This document shows, piece after piece, positions 9,143 through 17,577 of a DNA stretch of 64,000 nt. The stretch covers positions 124,001-188,000 of the forward strand of contig JAXLST010000005.1 in assembly GCA_046330435.1 (NCBI GenBank), given 5' to 3'. The stretch is from Ga0077560 sp046330435. Its GTDB lineage: Bacteria > Actinomycetota > Thermoleophilia > Miltoncostaeales > Miltoncostaeaceae. The notes below the pieces were generated by a model, which was given only the letters and a program-made list of their open reading frames with translations, ran no database searches and was not told the origin of the DNA. A program made the translations under genes and the position numbers. Each line of letters opens with the position of its first letter. Positions within the stretch are counted from its first letter, which is position 1.

Positions 9143-10239
9143 CCGGGCACCCGCGCGAGCCGCGCGACCGTCCACCGGGCGGGGGCGCCGCCGCGGCGGA
9201 TCACCAGGCGCTCGAACCAGGCCACCCGGTCGCCGTCCACGGCGACGGCCGCCACCGGCCCGCGGGCCAGGGCGACGCGCCGCGCGGTGCCGCCGCGCGC
9301 GGCGAGGATGCGCCGCCCGTCGGCCACCGCCACCGCGCCGCCGCCCACCGCGACGCGGGGCAGCGTGGTGCCGCGCCACACCGTTCGGACCGCGCCGGAA
9401 GCGACATCCAGGGTCCGCACGCTCGCCACCCGCCCGGCCCGCACCAGCGCCACCACGGTGCCGGGGGCCGCCCACACGCGCAGCACCCTGCCGCCGAACC
9501 GGGCGTCGGCGACCGCGGCCACGCCCGCGTCGGACGGCGTGCCGTGGCGCACCACGCCGGAGGCGGGATCCTCGGTCCACGCGACCAGGCCGTCGGCCAC
9601 GGCGGCCAGCGTGCCCGACGGCCTCCCCGGGAACGGCGCGCTCGTGCGGCTTGCGTCCAGGTCGTCGGGGTTGGCGAGCAGGCCCGGGGCGGCCGAGGCC
9701 AGGGCCACGGACCCGTCGGCCGAGCGCAGGAGCATCCGCACCCGCGTGCCGTCCAGGCCGGCCGCCAGCGCCCGGGGCGCGTCGGCGCGCCCGTCGCTCT
9801 CCACCACCACCTCGACGCCCGCGGGCGTGCAGCACCACACGACCGGCGGTGCGAACCCGTGCGCCCCGGGCAGCACGACGCTCGCGCCACCACCGCCCGT
9901 CATGAGCCGCGCGCCGGACTGGCTGCCGATGCTGTTGCGGATCGCGATGCGGGTGTCGAAGGCGCCGCGCGCGAACCGCCGCCGGGCGGCGGTGAGCCCC
10001 ACGCCCACCAGGTCGGTCTTGTAGTAGGTGAACTCCAGGGGCCCCCGCCGGCCGCCCGGGAGCCGCCGCCGCACCTGGACGGTCTCGGTGTCCAGGGCGA
10101 GCAGGTCCGGGCCGGCGAAGGCCGCGGCGGAGATCTCGTTCCACTTCTCCAGCGCGGCGGTGGGTGCGTCGGCGGCGGCGGGCGCCACGCCCACCGCGAG
10201 CAGCGCGAGGCCCGGCGCCGCCAGGGCGGCGCGCCGCAT
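9139..10239 (-). CDS. Secreted protein of unknown function, propeller-like repeats
   Basis: A 366-residue protein with a clear signal peptide (RRAALAAPGLALLAVGVAPAA). The mature part is rich in short valine/alanine/glycine strands such as GGAVAVADGRRILAARGG and DGDRVAWFERL. They recur every 40 to 50 residues, as in WD40-like beta propellers. A Cys-Cys pair (VVWCCTPAG) sits mid-protein. I do not recognise a family. It overlaps the glycoside hydrolase gene by ATGA and follows the LLM oxidoreductase gene by 14 bases, so it is probably cotranscribed and exported with the hydrolase. Confidence 0.6.
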   Translation of the reverse strand: MRRAALAAPGLALLAVGVAPAAADAPTAALEKWNEISAAAFAGPDLLALDTETVQVRRRLPGGRRGPLEFTYYKTDLVGVGLTAARRRFARGAFDTRIAIRNSIGSQSGARLMTGGGGASVVLPGAHGFAPPVVWCCTPAGVEVVVESDGRADAPRALAAGLDGTRVRMLLRSADGSVALASAAPGLLANPDDLDASRTSAPFPGRPSGTLAAVADGLVAWTEDPASGVVRHGTPSDAGVAAVADARFGGRVLRVWAAPGTVVALVRAGRVASVRTLDVASGAVRTVWRGTTLPRVAVGGGAVAVADGRRILAARGGTARRVALARGPVAAVAVDGDRVAWFERLVIRRGGAPARWTVARLARVPG

Positions 10240-10253
10240 CCGGTGGCGGATGA

Positions 10254-11387
10254 TCAGGGGGCGACCGCCCGCAGGTCCGTCAGCGCCTCGCCCAGCAGCG
10301 ACTCACTGGCGGCGGCGAGCGCCGGGTCGGCCAGCGGGGTCATGTTCACCACCTGCAGATGCCGGGCTCCGGCGCGCACGATGGCGGCCAGGCGGGCGGC
10401 GACGGTGGCCGGGGTGCCGGCGACGACGGTGTCCAGCACCACCTCGCCCGGCACGGCGCCGGCCAGGCGAAGCGCCTCCTGACGGGACAGCCCGGTGGGC
10501 CGGAACCGGGTGAGGCCGAACACGCCCTCGCCCAGCGGGTGCACGGCGCCGTGCGCCGTGAAAGTCTCCGACGGCGCGGTGAGCGCGATGAAGCGCAGCA
10601 GCGTGGACCGCGCGGCGGCGGTGCGGGCGGTGTCGTCGTCCTCGGCGAGCACGACGCGGGTGTACCCGCCCGGCGTCACCGCACCCGCGCGGCCGGCCTC
10701 CCTGGCGGCGCCCTCCACCACGGCGAGCATCTCGGCGTAGCGGCCCGGGTCGGTGGCAAGCGGCATCCAGCCGTCGCCGAGGCGGCCGGCGAGCGCGAGC
10801 CCCTTCGGCCGGTGGGCGGCCACCCACACCGGCGGCGGGGCGTCGCCGTAGGGCCGCAGCCCCACCGCGGCGCCGCGCAGCACCACGTGCTCGCCCTCGA
10901 AGTCCACCTCGTCGGGCGTGGAGAACAGCAGCCTGATGACCTGCAGGGCCTCGTCCAGGCGGGCCAGCGGCCGGGCGTTGCGCATCCCCAGCGGGGCGAG
11001 GTTGAGCTCCTCCCCCGTGCCGACGCCCAGGATGAAGCGCCCGCGGGTGACGTGGTCGAGCGTGAGGGCCGTCTGGGCCAGGGACGCGGGGTGGCGCCGC
11101 ACCGTGTCGGTCACGCCGACGCCCAGGCGGATCGTGTCCGTCGCCCCGGCGGCCGCGGCGACCATGGCGAAGGGGTCCATCCACACGTGCGGGCTGGGCT
11201 GGGCGGCGGCCATCGGCGCGAGGTCCGGCGTCCAGATGGACGGGGGGAACCAGTGCAGCAGGTGGTCGGCCCACCACACCGCGTCGAAGCCCTGCTCCTG
11301 CCGGCGCGCCACGGCGGCCAGGACGGTGTCCACCGGCGGCCGCACGGGGGCGGCGGCCGAGATCTGCAGCGCGTGGTCCCCGCTCAT
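10254..11387 (-). CDS. LLM-class F420-type flavin-dependent oxidoreductase
   Basis: A 377-residue bacterial-luciferase-like (LLM) TIM barrel. GFDAVWWADHLLHWFP, IRLGVGVTDTVRRHPASLAQ and GRFILGVGTGEELN are typical of F420-dependent members related to methylene-H4MPT reductase and phthiodiolone ketoreductase. It probably catalyses a hydride transfer with F420H2 or FMNH2 on an unknown substrate. ATG 11387 is chosen because the barrel begins a few residues later. It lies 38 bases downstream of moaC and 14 bases upstream of a secreted-protein gene, in the same direction, but no functional link to the glycan genes is evident. Confidence 0.85.
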   Translation of the reverse strand: MSGDHALQISAAAPVRPPVDTVLAAVARRQEQGFDAVWWADHLLHWFPPSIWTPDLAPMAAAQPSPHVWMDPFAMVAAAAGATDTIRLGVGVTDTVRRHPASLAQTALTLDHVTRGRFILGVGTGEELNLAPLGMRNARPLARLDEALQVIRLLFSTPDEVDFEGEHVVLRGAAVGLRPYGDAPPPVWVAAHRPKGLALAGRLGDGWMPLATDPGRYAEMLAVVEGAAREAGRAGAVTPGGYTRVVLAEDDDTARTAAARSTLLRFIALTAPSETFTAHGAVHPLGEGVFGLTRFRPTGLSRQEALRLAGAVPGEVVLDTVVAGTPATVAARLAAIVRAGARHLQVVNMTPLADPALAAASESLLGEALTDLRAVAP

Positions 11388-11425
11388 CGCGGAGAAGGCT
11401 ACCCGCGGCCCGCCACGCGGGCCAT

Positions 11426-11884
11426 TCAGGCGGGCGCGGCCTTCTCCTTGGACAGCAGCTCGACCCGCTCGATCACCGGGCCGGGGTCGATGCCCTTCAC
11501 CAGGTCGTAGACGTTGAGGGCCGCCACGGACGCCGCCGTGAGCGCCTCCATCTCCACGCCCGTGCGGGCCGTCGTCTCCACGGTCGCGAGCACGGTCACG
11601 ATCCCGTCGGCGGCGATGTCCACCTCCACCGACGCCCCGTCGATGGGCAGGGGGTGGCACAGGAACACCAGCTCCGGCGTGCGCTTGGCGGCGGCGATGC
11701 CGGCGAGGCGCGCCACGGCCCCCACGTCGCCCTTGGGCACCCGGCCCTCGGTGATCGCCGCGGCGGTCTCCGGCGCGACGCGCACCACCGACCGCGCCAC
11801 CGCGCGGCGCAGCACCACGGGCTTGTGCCCCACGCCCACCATGCGGGCCTGCCCGCGCTCGTCGATGTGGGTGAGCTCACCCAT
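11426..11884 (-). CDS. moaC: Cyclic pyranopterin monophosphate synthase
   Basis: A 152-residue MoaC, the second enzyme of molybdenum cofactor biosynthesis. It rearranges 3',8-cyclo-GTP to cyclic pyranopterin monophosphate in the cytoplasm. The family motifs are all visible: GHKPVVLRRAVA near the start, FLCHPLPI in the middle, and TGVEMEALTAASVAALNVYD with the catalytic lysine of YDLVKGID. The length is normal. Its first eight bases overlap the end of the otsA-like gene, so it is translationally coupled to trehalose genes rather than to other moa genes. A mogA/moaB-like gene lies far away at 55606. Confidence 0.95.
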   Translation of the reverse strand: MGELTHIDERGQARMVGVGHKPVVLRRAVARSVVRVAPETAAAITEGRVPKGDVGAVARLAGIAAAKRTPELVFLCHPLPIDGASVEVDIAADGIVTVLATVETTARTGVEMEALTAASVAALNVYDLVKGIDPGPVIERVELLSKEKAAPA

Positions 11885-13379
11885 GCGCCACCCCCGCCCG
11901 CTTGTCCTCGATGTCCGCCCGCTGGGCGGCCAGCCACTTGCCGACGTCGTTCTCGCGGACGATCCGCTTGATCTCGGCCAGGCGGGCGGCCCGCTCGTCC
12001 TGCGGCATGGTGAGCGCCTGGTACAGCGCCCGCGCCTGGTCCTCGATGTCGAACGGGTTCACCGACAGCGCGAACGACCCCAGCTCCTCGTGGCTGCCGA
12101 CGTTCTCGCTCAGCAGGAGCACCCCGTCGCGCTCGTTCACCAGGGGCCCCTCCTTGGCCACGAGGTTCATGCCGTCGTAGATCGAGTTCACCATCAGCAC
12201 GTCGAAGTGCTTGTAGGCGGCCACCGCCCGGGCCATGCTCGACTCGATCCGCAGGTCGATCGGCATCCAGTCGGTGTTGCCGTGCTTGGTGTTGATGAAC
12301 GACACCACCTCGCGGATCTTCTCGAGGTACTCCACGTACTCCGGGATGTCCTGGCGGGACGGCTGGAGCATCGCGAAGAACGTGATGCGCTCCGACAGCT
12401 CCGGGTGGTCGTCCAGCATCGCGTCGAACGCCTTGAACCCGCGGATCGCGTTCTTGGAGAGGTCCGCGCGGTCGATGCGCACCACCAGGTGCATGCGCCG
12501 CCGGCGCAGGATCGGCGCCTCCTCGGCGGCGACCTCCTCCGACGCCGCGAGCGCCTCGAACGACGGCGCGTCGACGGAGATGGGGTACGACCGCACCCAC
12601 ACCTCCCGCCCCTCCCACCGCACCATCCGGTTGTCGTAGTCCACGCGCACGTCCAGCAGGTCCTCGACGCACAACAGGAAGTTCCGGGCGTACCGGGCGG
12701 TGTGGAACGCGACGATGTCGTTGGCCAGCAGGCCGCGCACCACGGCCTCGCGGATGTGCGGCGGGAGCACCCGCCAGTAGTCCGGCTGCGTCCACGGGAT
12801 GTGGACGAAGAAGTGCAGGAACGCGTCCGGGTGGGTGAGCCGGATGATCTCCGGCGCCGTGTACAGGTGGTAGTCGTGGAGCATCACCAGCGCGTCCGGC
12901 CGGCGCTGCAGCTCCTCGGAGACCGCGGCGGCGAACAGCCGGTTCGCGACCTGGTAGCCCAGCTCCCAGGCCTCCAGCTCTTGCCGGCGGATGTCCGGGA
13001 CGTTCGAGAGGTCCCACAGGTAGTGCTGGACGAACCACATCATCGGGTTCGAGATGACGTTGTAGTGCCGGTCGTAGGTCTCGTCGTCCATCACGACGAA
13101 CCGGCCGAGCGTGTCGGTGCCGAGGCCCGGGATGGTGAAGCACCCGTCCTCGGCCTCCCGCTGCACCCGCACGTCCTCCGGGGTCATGGCCGCGGAGATC
13201 CACAGCGCGGGGGTGATCTCCGTGAGCCCCCGCAGGGCGGACACCAGGCCGCCGCCGCCGCGCGTGGTGGTCCACTCGCCGTTCGGCCCGGTGCCGAACG
13301 TGAGCGGCCCGCGGTTGGAGACCAGGATGACCCGGCCGTCGTCCCCGGCGCGCGCGGCGTGTCCCCCCGGCTCGGTCAG
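11877..13379 (-). CDS. Divergent trehalose-6-phosphate synthase (GT20, OtsA-like)
   Basis: A 500-residue GT20 protein expected to make trehalose-6-phosphate from a nucleotide glucose and glucose-6-phosphate. VILVSNRGPL, HDYHLYTAPEI, HIPWTQPDYWRVLP, MLQPSRQDIPEY and the E-x7-E region YDGMNLVAKEGPLVNERDG fit the family. The usual R-x-D-Y-S-K-G region is altered to RADLSKNAIRG, so it is a divergent branch. No trehalose-phosphatase domain or otsB gene is adjacent. The first strand requires a start upstream of VILVS, and the only fitting codon is CTG 13379, which overlaps the treT stop as CTGA. Regulatory or alternative-donor roles remain possible. Confidence 0.85.
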   Translation of the reverse strand: MTEPGGHAARAGDDGRVILVSNRGPLTFGTGPNGEWTTTRGGGGLVSALRGLTEITPALWISAAMTPEDVRVQREAEDGCFTIPGLGTDTLGRFVVMDDETYDRHYNVISNPMMWFVQHYLWDLSNVPDIRRQELEAWELGYQVANRLFAAAVSEELQRRPDALVMLHDYHLYTAPEIIRLTHPDAFLHFFVHIPWTQPDYWRVLPPHIREAVVRGLLANDIVAFHTARYARNFLLCVEDLLDVRVDYDNRMVRWEGREVWVRSYPISVDAPSFEALAASEEVAAEEAPILRRRRMHLVVRIDRADLSKNAIRGFKAFDAMLDDHPELSERITFFAMLQPSRQDIPEYVEYLEKIREVVSFINTKHGNTDWMPIDLRIESSMARAVAAYKHFDVLMVNSIYDGMNLVAKEGPLVNERDGVLLLSENVGSHEELGSFALSVNPFDIEDQARALYQALTMPQDERAARLAEIKRIVRENDVGKWLAAQRADIEDKRAGVAHG

Positions 13380-14611
13380 TTCACGAGCCGGTTGATGACG
13401 CCGAGCCAGTCCCGCAGGTAGCGGGGGGTGAGGAAGTCGTGCCGCACGTGCTGCTTGCCCCGGCGGGCCATGGTGCGGGCCTCCTCCGGGTCGTCCAGGA
13501 CGCGCAAGATCCGGTCGGCGCACTCCTGCGGGCTGTTCACCAGCCAGCCGGTCTGGCCGTCCACGATCTGGAGGGGGATGCCCCCGACGTTGCCGCCGAT
13601 GGTGGGCCGGGCCTTCCACAGGCCCTCCGTCACGGTCAGGCCGAAGCCCTCACGGATGGACTTCTGCAGCACCACCGCGGCGTGCGTCTGGAACGCGTTG
13701 ACCTCCACCCCGCCCACGTTGTTGAGGTTGGACAGGATGTAGATGTCCGGATCGCCGTCGGCGTAATCCACGGTCCGGTTGTAGAAGTCCCAGCCCTCGG
13801 GGTCGTCGGTCGCCATGGAGCCCACCAGCGCCAGCTGCACGCCGGGGTACCGCTGCTTGACGACCCGGTAGGCGTCGATGACCCCCAGCGGGTCCTTCCA
13901 CGGGTCGAAGCGGGACACCTGCAGGATGAGCGGCCGCTCGGCGTCCAGGCCGAACTGGTTGACGATGTACGCGGAGTCCTCCGCCGACAGCGCCATGTTC
14001 TTCGGGGCGAGCGGGTCGATCGCCGGCGGCATGATCACGGGCTCCGGGATGTCCCCGGCCGGGACGTACTGCGCCATGTGGAACACGGTCATGTCGTGCG
14101 CGCAGATCATGGGCCGCAGGAACTCGAGGACGTCCGGGTTGGGCGTGGAGAGGTCGATGTGGCAGCGCCACACCCACTTCGCCGACTCGTTCCGGGGGCT
14201 GTGCTGCCGGATGCCCGCGGGCTGCGGGTCGTGGATGATCATCACGTCGTAGTCGCCGTCGAGACCGCCGGCGTTCAGGACGTTGTAGCGCTCGAAGATG
14301 CGCTTCTCGTCCTCGGTGATGCCGCGTTCGTCGCCCTGCAGGCCGTTGTGCATGGCCTTGGTGACGTTGAAGAACTCCTCGCGGCCGAACATGACCTTCC
14401 AGTCGGCCTTCAGGCCGACGTCGTTCATGAGCGGCACGAGGCTGTACATGATCTCTGCGACGCCGCCGCCGAAGCTGGTGGCGTTGACATGGCACACCCG
14501 GACGCCCTGGACCGCGGCCGCGAGTTCGCGGATCTCGGCCATGAGCTCACGGGAGATGATCGAGTGGTAGTCGGCGAGGGACTTGTGGCCGACGTTGACC
14601 AGGCGTAGCAC
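13376..14611 (-). CDS. treT: Trehalose glycosyltransferring synthase (TreT)
   Basis: A 411-residue GT4 enzyme that makes trehalose directly from NDP-glucose and glucose (reversibly), without a phosphate intermediate. The N-terminal half shows the TreT loops VNATSFGGGVAEIM and the HDPQPAG motif. The C-terminal half has QVSRFDPWKDPLGVIDAY and EGFGLTVTEGLWK, whose glutamates bind the donor. WRCHIDLSTPN is a TreT hallmark. It is the first gene of the minus-strand operon, with ATG 14611 facing a divergent gene across 243 bases. Pairing with a GT20 protein suggests two routes to trehalose or its phosphate in one transcript. Confidence 0.93.
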   Translation of the reverse strand: MLRLVNVGHKSLADYHSIISRELMAEIRELAAAVQGVRVCHVNATSFGGGVAEIMYSLVPLMNDVGLKADWKVMFGREEFFNVTKAMHNGLQGDERGITEDEKRIFERYNVLNAGGLDGDYDVMIIHDPQPAGIRQHSPRNESAKWVWRCHIDLSTPNPDVLEFLRPMICAHDMTVFHMAQYVPAGDIPEPVIMPPAIDPLAPKNMALSAEDSAYIVNQFGLDAERPLILQVSRFDPWKDPLGVIDAYRVVKQRYPGVQLALVGSMATDDPEGWDFYNRTVDYADGDPDIYILSNLNNVGGVEVNAFQTHAAVVLQKSIREGFGLTVTEGLWKARPTIGGNVGGIPLQIVDGQTGWLVNSPQECADRILRVLDDPEEARTMARRGKQHVRHDFLTPRYLRDWLGVINRLVN

Positions 14612-14712
14612 TGGGGCGACCTCTGCGGCGGGCGGGACACGTGCGGGGTCGATGCCGTCCGGGCACGGACGCGCCGAGTCTAGTCCTCATATGGGTCGCC
14701 ACAACCGCCCCC

Positions 14713-14730
14713 GGGGCGACGGATCGCCCC
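14713..14730. repeat. Hairpin in the divergent treT / M28-like intergenic region
   Basis: Seven-base arms GGGGCGA and TCGCCCC enclose a CGGA tetraloop. The hairpin lies in the 243-base gap between treT and the plus-strand M28-like gene. Because both genes point away from it, a terminator is not expected here, so it may be an operator or a leader structure. No other coding or RNA feature was found in this gap. Confidence 0.35.
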
Positions 14731-14854
14731 CGGCCCATTAGCCTTCGGGCCGACCCGCGCCGCCGCGCGCGTCATCCTCTGTACGCGGGCCCGCCCGACG
14801 CGGGCCGAAGCTGCGGGGCCAGCACGGCCCGCCGGACCGACCCCGCCACATCGC

Positions 14855-16618
14855 TTGCTCAACGCCAGGCTCTACCGAACCGCATGGCTCGTCGCGGGCG
14901 TCGCGATCATCGTGGCACTGCTGACGCTGCAGTCGCGCCCGGCCCCACCCGAGCCGGACGTCCCGTTCGCGATCGACGGGGCGGTGGTGCGCGACTCCGC
15001 GGGGCGCCTGGAGGGCGTCGCGCCGCTGCGGGTGCCGGGGTCCCAGGACGACATCGACGCCGCCGAGTGGATGAAGGAGCAGCTCTCGGGCATCCCCGGG
15101 GCGGACGGCGCGCAGCCCGACCGCAGCCGCGTGCGCACCCAGGAGTTCGTCGCCCGGTACGGGCGCACCCTGGTGCAGCTCACCAACGTGTACCTGGTGG
15201 TGCCCGGCGGCACCGGCACCGGGTCGCAGGACGGCATCGTGGTGGTCGCCCCGCGCGACACGCCGCCGCGGATCCGCGCGGGGGCGACCTCCTCGGCGCT
15301 GCTGGTGGAGATGGCGCGCCTGTGGGCGACCAGCAGCCACCAGCGCCCGATGCTCTTCGTGTCCACGGACGGCAGCACGGTGGGGAACGCCGGGATGCGC
15401 TGGTTCCTGTCGCGGTTCTCCGACTTCCGCATCGGCGCGGTGGTCGTGCTGGACGCGGCCGCGGACGGCGAGGGCAGCGGGATCGACATCTGGAGCCGGG
15501 GCCGCGACGGCCGGCAGGCGCTGGGCCTGGAGTCCGTCGCCCGGACGGCCCTGGAGCGGGGCGGCCTGGACCCCGCCCCCCACGACGGCCTGTGGACGCA
15601 ACTGGCCCGCATGGCGGTGCCGGGGTCCTTCGGGGACCAGGCGCCCGCGATCGCGGCCGGCATCCCGGCCGTCACGCTCGCCGGCCGCCCCGACGGGCCG
15701 CCCGTGTACCGGGACCTGCCCGACGCCGAGCGCATCTCGCTGGTGGGCGAGGCGGCGATGGGCCTGCTGGGCACCCTGGACGAGATGGACGCGATCCCGG
15801 CGCCGTCGCGGGCCGTGGTCCTCGCCGACCGCGAGCTGTCGGCCGGCGTGCTGCGGATGGTGATCCTGCTGCTGGCGCTGCCGCTGATGGTGGCGGCGGT
15901 GGACGCCCTCGCCCGCCTGCGCCGCGCCGGCGTGCGGCTGCGGCCCGGGCTGCGGGCCCTGCTGTGGCGGGCGGTGCCGCTGGCCGCCGCCGCCGTCGTG
16001 CTGCACCTGCTGGGCGTCGCGGGCCTGGTGCCGGGCGCGTCGGCGGGCGCCCCGCCGCTGCCGGGCGACCTCCCCCTCACGCCCCGCGGCGGACTGGCTC
16101 TGGGCATCACGGCCGTGGTGGCCGTGGCGGCCTGGCTCGCAACCCGGTCCCGGGCGAAGGCCGTCGGCGCCGCCCCCGCCGCGGAGGCCGCCGCCGGCCT
16201 GGTGGCGCTGGCCGCGGTGAGCGCGGCCGCGTGGGCGCTGCGCCCCTCGGCGCTGCTGCTCCTCCTGCCCGCCGCCCACGCGGTGCTCGTCGCGACCGCC
16301 GTGCCGCGCCGCTGGCAGGTCTCCGCCTGCGCCGCCGTGGCGGTCCTGCCCCTGGTGGGCCTGGCGGCCGTGGTGGGCGCCCAGGTGGACCGCGACCCCC
16401 TGTTCGGCGCCTGGTACCTGGTGGCGACCACCGCCGAGGGTGCGCGCGGCGTCATGGGTCCGGCCTTCGGGATCGCCATGATTGCGTGCATGTGGTCCAT
16501 GGCCGCCCTCGTCGTGCTGCGCGCCCGCAAGGGACTCGTGGCCGCCCGCCCGCCGGTGCGCCGGCGCCGTCCCCCGCAGGATGCGGGCCGAGGCGCCGCG
16601 GCCCGGAGGGCCCGGTGA
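14855..16618 (+). CDS. M28-peptidase-fold membrane protein, metal site missing
   Basis: A 587-residue protein. One N-terminal membrane helix (about residues 8-26) is followed by an extracellular M28-like domain (about 50-310) and a C-terminal part with about seven to eight hydrophobic helices. In active M28 enzymes the strand is AH-x-D, then GADDNASG, then EE-x-G. Here the positions read VVVAPRDT, GATSSALL and STDGSTVG, so the zinc ligands and the catalytic Glu are lost. Eukaryotic GAA1, a GPI-transamidase subunit, shares this inactive-M28-plus-membrane design. TTG 14855 is used because no later start keeps the first helix. It overlaps the GT2 gene by GTGA. Confidence 0.75.
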   Translation: MLNARLYRTAWLVAGVAIIVALLTLQSRPAPPEPDVPFAIDGAVVRDSAGRLEGVAPLRVPGSQDDIDAAEWMKEQLSGIPGADGAQPDRSRVRTQEFVARYGRTLVQLTNVYLVVPGGTGTGSQDGIVVVAPRDTPPRIRAGATSSALLVEMARLWATSSHQRPMLFVSTDGSTVGNAGMRWFLSRFSDFRIGAVVVLDAAADGEGSGIDIWSRGRDGRQALGLESVARTALERGGLDPAPHDGLWTQLARMAVPGSFGDQAPAIAAGIPAVTLAGRPDGPPVYRDLPDAERISLVGEAAMGLLGTLDEMDAIPAPSRAVVLADRELSAGVLRMVILLLALPLMVAAVDALARLRRAGVRLRPGLRALLWRAVPLAAAAVVLHLLGVAGLVPGASAGAPPLPGDLPLTPRGGLALGITAVVAVAAWLATRSRAKAVGAAPAAEAAAGLVALAAVSAAAWALRPSALLLLLPAAHAVLVATAVPRRWQVSACAAVAVLPLVGLAAVVGAQVDRDPLFGAWYLVATTAEGARGVMGPAFGIAMIACMWSMAALVVLRARKGLVAARPPVRRRRPPQDAGRGAAARRAR

Positions 16619-17574
16619 CCGACGCCCCCGCCGCGGCGATCGCGGTGTCGGTGGTCATCCCCGTGTACGACGAGGCCGAGTCCATCGAGCCCCTCGCCGC
16701 CGAGCTGCTGCCCGTGCTGCGCGGCCTGGGCCGCCCGTTCGAGGTGGTGTTCGTGGACGACGGGTCCCGGGACGGCAGCGGCGACCGGCTGGTGGCCCTC
16801 GCCGGGCGTGAGCCCGAGGTGCTGGTGGTGCGGCTGCGCAGGAACTTCGGCAAGGCCGAGGCCCTCATGGCCGGGTTCGGCGTGGCCCGGGGCGAGGTGA
16901 TCATCACCATGGACGGGGACCTGCAGGACGACCCCGCCGAGATCCCGCGCATGCTGGACGCCCTGGACGGCGGCCTGGACCTGGTGAGCGGCTGGAAGGC
17001 CGACCGGCAGGACCCCATCGGCAAGCGCCTGCCGTCGAAGGTCTTCAACGGCGTCACCCGCAGGGTCAGCGGCGTGCCGCTGCACGACCTCAACTGCGGC
17101 TTCAAGGCGTACCGGGCGGACTGCGTGCGCGCGCTGGCGCTCGCCGGAGACCAGTACCGGTACATCCCGGTGCTCGCCGCGTACGAGGGCTTCCGGGTGG
17201 GCGAGATCCCCGTCAACCACCGGGCCCGGAAGCACGGCAGGAGCAAGTACGGGCTGGAGCGGTACGCCCGCGGCCTGCTGGACCTCCTCACGATCACCTT
17301 CCTGGGCCGGTACCGGCACCGCCCCATGCACCTGTTCGGCGGCGTCGGCCTGGTGATGCTGTTCGTGGGCCTGCTCATCTCGGCCTACATGAGCGTGCTG
17401 CGGTTCCTGGGCAACGGCATCGGCAACCGCCCGCTGCTGCTGCTGGGCGTGCTGCTCATCCTCGTGGGCATCCAGCTGCTCACGTTCGGCCTGCTGTCGG
17501 AGATGATCCAGCGCCAGCATGCGCGCTCGCGGGAGGACGACGCCGCGGCCCGCGTGCGCGACGTCGTGAGGTAG
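16615..17574 (+). CDS. Polyprenyl-phosphate sugar synthase, GT2 (DPM1/GtrB-like)
   Basis: A 319-residue inverting GT-A enzyme. The motifs are SVVIPVYDEAESI, VDDGSRDGS, and ITMDGDLQDD with the metal-binding DxD. LNCGFKAYR and HGRSKYG follow, and two C-terminal membrane helices (about residues 230-300). This arrangement is typical of dolichyl/polyprenyl-phosphate mannose or glucose synthases and of GtrB. It should charge a polyprenyl phosphate with one sugar for use by GT-C enzymes outside the membrane; a PIG-V-like GT-C candidate lies at 23210-24352. GTG 16615 overlaps the previous stop and has GGAGGG just upstream. Confidence 0.9.
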   Translation: MTDAPAAAIAVSVVIPVYDEAESIEPLAAELLPVLRGLGRPFEVVFVDDGSRDGSGDRLVALAGREPEVLVVRLRRNFGKAEALMAGFGVARGEVIITMDGDLQDDPAEIPRMLDALDGGLDLVSGWKADRQDPIGKRLPSKVFNGVTRRVSGVPLHDLNCGFKAYRADCVRALALAGDQYRYIPVLAAYEGFRVGEIPVNHRARKHGRSKYGLERYARGLLDLLTITFLGRYRHRPMHLFGGVGLVMLFVGLLISAYMSVLRFLGNGIGNRPLLLLGVLLILVGIQLLTFGLLSEMIQRQHARSREDDAAARVRDVVR

Positions 17575-17577
17575 CCC

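Noticed and set aside
14713..14730. Transcription terminator in the treT/M28 gap
   Set aside because: Both flanking genes diverge from the site, so termination has no obvious purpose there.
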